A stretch of 64,000 nt of DNA from Stenotrophomonas sp. 610A2 (GTDB lineage: Bacteria > Pseudomonadota > Gammaproteobacteria > Xanthomonadales > Xanthomonadaceae). Position numbers and translations under genes: made by a program. The DNA is taken from contig NZ_CP130832.1 in assembly GCF_030549615.1 (NCBI RefSeq), positions 1,116,001-1,180,000 of the forward strand. Direction: 5' to 3'. Below, one piece after another: positions 63,101-64,000 of the stretch. Below the pieces are notes generated by a model, which saw nothing but the letters and a program-made list of their open reading frames with translations, ran no database searches and was not told where the DNA came from. How positions within the stretch are numbered: position 1 is the stretch's first letter; the number at the start of each line of letters is the position of its first letter.

Positions 63101-64000
63101 GGCGCCATCTACGCACGTCTGCGTTCGCAGCTCGTGGGCAAGGTTGCCAACGGCGGCGCCAGCCTGAAGAAGGGTGACGTGATCACCGATGCGTTCCTGG
63201 ACGGCCTGAAGAAGTCCGACTGGTTCACCCTGCGCATGAAGGACGAGGACGCCTCCGAAGCCATCGAGCGCGCCCAGATGCAGATCCAGGCGCACGAGAA
63301 GGAATTCGAGCGTCGCTTCGCCGACAAGCGCGGCAAGATCACCCAGGGCGACGATCTGGCACCGGGCGTGCTGAAGATGGTCAAGGTGTTCCTGGCCGTG
63401 AAGCGTCGCATCCAGCCGGGTGACAAGATGGCAGGCCGCCACGGTAACAAGGGTGTGGTCTCCAACGTGGTGCCGGTCGAAGACATGCCGTACATGGCTG
63501 ACGGCAACACCGTGGACATCTGCTTGAACCCGCTGGGCGTGCCGTCGCGTATGAACATCGGCCAGATTCTGGAAGTGCACCTGGGCTGGGCCGCAAAGGG
63601 TCTGGGCAAGCGCATCCAGGGCATGCTGGAACAGCAGCGTGCGGTCAGCGAACTGCGTGAGTTCCTGGGCAAGATCTACAACCATGACTCGGCCGTTGCC
63701 GAGCAGCGCGTGGACCTGTCGCAGTTCAGCGACGAAGAGCTGATCAGCCTGGCCAAGAACCTGACCGACGGCGTGCCGATGGCAACCCCGGTGTTCGACG
63801 GTGCGGCGGAAGAAGAAATCCGTGAAATGCTGAATCTGGCCTACCCGGATGAAGCACCGGAAACCGCTCGCCTGGGCTTCAACGCGAGCAAGACGCAGAT
63901 GCAGCTGTATGACGGCCGCACCGGCGAAGCCTTCGACCGCAAGACCACGGTCGGCTACATGCATTACCTGAAGTTGAACCACTTGGTCGACGACAAGATG
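60110..64000 (+). CDS. rpoB: DNA-directed RNA polymerase subunit beta (3' end cut by window)
   Basis: Reading from ATG 60110 ([19 protein letters not shown]) the frame is open for 1297 codons to the window edge; about 85-90 residues are missing compared with normal RpoB. The rifampicin region is intact: [43 protein letters not shown]-like [13 protein letters not shown], and [16 protein letters not shown] are all present. A GGTGGAAG stretch precedes the start as ribosome site. It forms the core catalytic unit of RNA polymerase with rpoC, expected just downstream. Confidence 0.98.
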   Translation, partial: MTSYSYTEKKRIRKDFGKQRSILEVPFLLAIQVDSYREFLQENIDPAKRSDHGLHAALKSVFPISSYSGNAALEYVGYKLGDPVFDERECRQRGMSYGAPLRVTVRLVIYDRESSTKAIKYVKEQEVYLGEIPLMTDNGTFIVNGTERVIVSQLHRSPGVFFDHDRGKTHSSGKLLYSARIIPYRGSWLDFEFDPKDALFTRIDRRRKLPVSVLLRALGYNNEEMLAEFFEVNTFHINPDEGVQLELVPERLRGETLGFDLADGDKVIVEAGKRITARHIKQLQASGIAALAVPDDYLVGRILSHDVVDSNTGELLAQANDEISDEQLQNFRKAGVDAVGTLWVNDLDRGPYLSNTLRIDGTKTQLEALVEIYRMMRPGEPPTKDAAQNLFHNLFFTFERYDLSTVGRMKFNRRVGRKEVTGESVLYDRKYFGERNDEESKRLVAAHGEGSDILDVIKVLTEIRNGRGVVDDIDHLGNRRVRSVGEMAENVFRVGLVRVERAVKERLSMAESEGLTPQELINAKPVAAAIKEFFGSSQLSQFMDQNNPLSEVTHKRRVSALGPGGLTRERAGFEVRDVHPTHYGRVCTIETPEGPNIGLINSLAVFARTNKYGFLETPYRKVHDGKVSDEVEFLSAIEENEYVIAQANALVDSKNLLTEQFVPCRFQGESLLKPPAEVHFMDVSPMQTVSVAAALVPFLEHDDANRALMGANMQRQAVPTLRAQKPLVGTGIERAVARDSGVTVNALRGGQIVQIDAGRIVVKANENEITDPADAGVDIYNLIKYTRSNQNTCINQRPLVNVGDVIARGDVLADGPSTDIGELALGQNMLIAFMPWNGYNFEDSILLSERVVEEDRYTTIHIEELTCVARDTKLGPEEISADIPNVSEQALNRLDESGVVYIGAEVRAGDIMVGKVTPKGESQLTPEEKLLRAIFGEKASDVKDSSLRVPPGMDGTVIDVQVFTRDGIEKDKRARQIEENEIKRVKKDFDDQFRILEGAIYARLRSQLVGKVANGGASLKKGDVITDAFLDGLKKSDWFTLRMKDEDASEAIERAQMQIQAHEKEFERRFADKRGKITQGDDLAPGVLKMVKVFLAVKRRIQPGDKMAGRHGNKGVVSNVVPVEDMPYMADGNTVDICLNPLGVPSRMNIGQILEVHLGWAAKGLGKRIQGMLEQQRAVSELREFLGKIYNHDSAVAEQRVDLSQFSDEELISLAKNLTDGVPMATPVFDGAAEEEIREMLNLAYPDEAPETARLGFNASKTQMQLYDGRTGEAFDRKTTVGYMHYLKLNHLVDDKM

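Noticed and set aside
60890..63982. 1030-codon open frame on the minus strand opposite rpoB
   Set aside because: It mirrors the strongly biased GC-rich codon use of rpoB. The translation is rich in His/Val/Leu/Gln with no domain. rpoB is certain on the other strand.

Overview
The window is GC-rich, densely coded chromosomal DNA from a gammaproteobacterium of the Xanthomonadaceae/Lysobacteraceae, most likely Stenotrophomonas. The main evidence is a set of GTAG-headed stem-loop repeats (SMAG type) scattered between genes, a pair of secreted subtilisin-like proteases of the StmPr type, a proline iminopeptidase with the same catalytic numbering as the Xanthomonas enzyme (S110/D266/H294), and a GT41 O-GlcNAc-transferase-like protein close in length to the Xanthomonas one. 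All calls come from reading the sequence; no database search was run.

Region 1 (1-10.5 kb) is metabolic and accessory: the 3' end of prmC, pip, a divergent LysR/DHA2 efflux pair, a tightly overlapped minus-strand operon (nitroreductase, 5'-3' exonuclease, NUDIX hydrolase, N-formylglutamate amidohydrolase-like protein) and a large DUF1631 protein. Region 2 (10.7-15.8 kb) holds a three-subunit NAD(P) transhydrogenase (pntA1, pntA2, pntB). A minus-strand sigma factor / membrane protein / DUF3106 cassette separates pntA1 from pntA2, and an extra membrane protein gene sits between pntA2 and pntB.

Region 3 (15.8-24.6 kb) looks accessory: two tandem AraC-family paralogs, a TPR-sulfotransferase, a 2OG-Fe(II) oxygenase and a large TonB-dependent receptor. 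Region 4 (24.6-36 kb) contains sufT, ilvE, two paralogous secreted serine proteases that share a conserved leader hairpin, a single-domain asparaginase next to ybaK, DUF2069/wrbA, a YihY-family protein and a TlpA-like lipoprotein. Region 5 (36-48.1 kb) is housekeeping: ppk2, the GT41 protein, prfA-hemA, a divergent TPR protein-lolB-ispE run, tRNA-Gln, prs, rplY, pth and ychF.

Region 6 (48.1-54.1 kb) has a repeat-rich spacer followed by a TonB receptor, an exported cyanophycinase-like S51 hydrolase and an exported isoaspartyl peptidase. This set could take up and degrade beta-aspartyl polymers. Region 7 (54.1-64 kb) is the translation/transcription core: tRNA-Tyr, tRNA-Gly, tRNA-Thr, tuf, tRNA-Trp, secE, nusG, rplK, rplA, rplJ, rplL and rpoB, which runs off the window end. 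Two attenuator-like hairpins punctuate this run, after rplA and after rplL.
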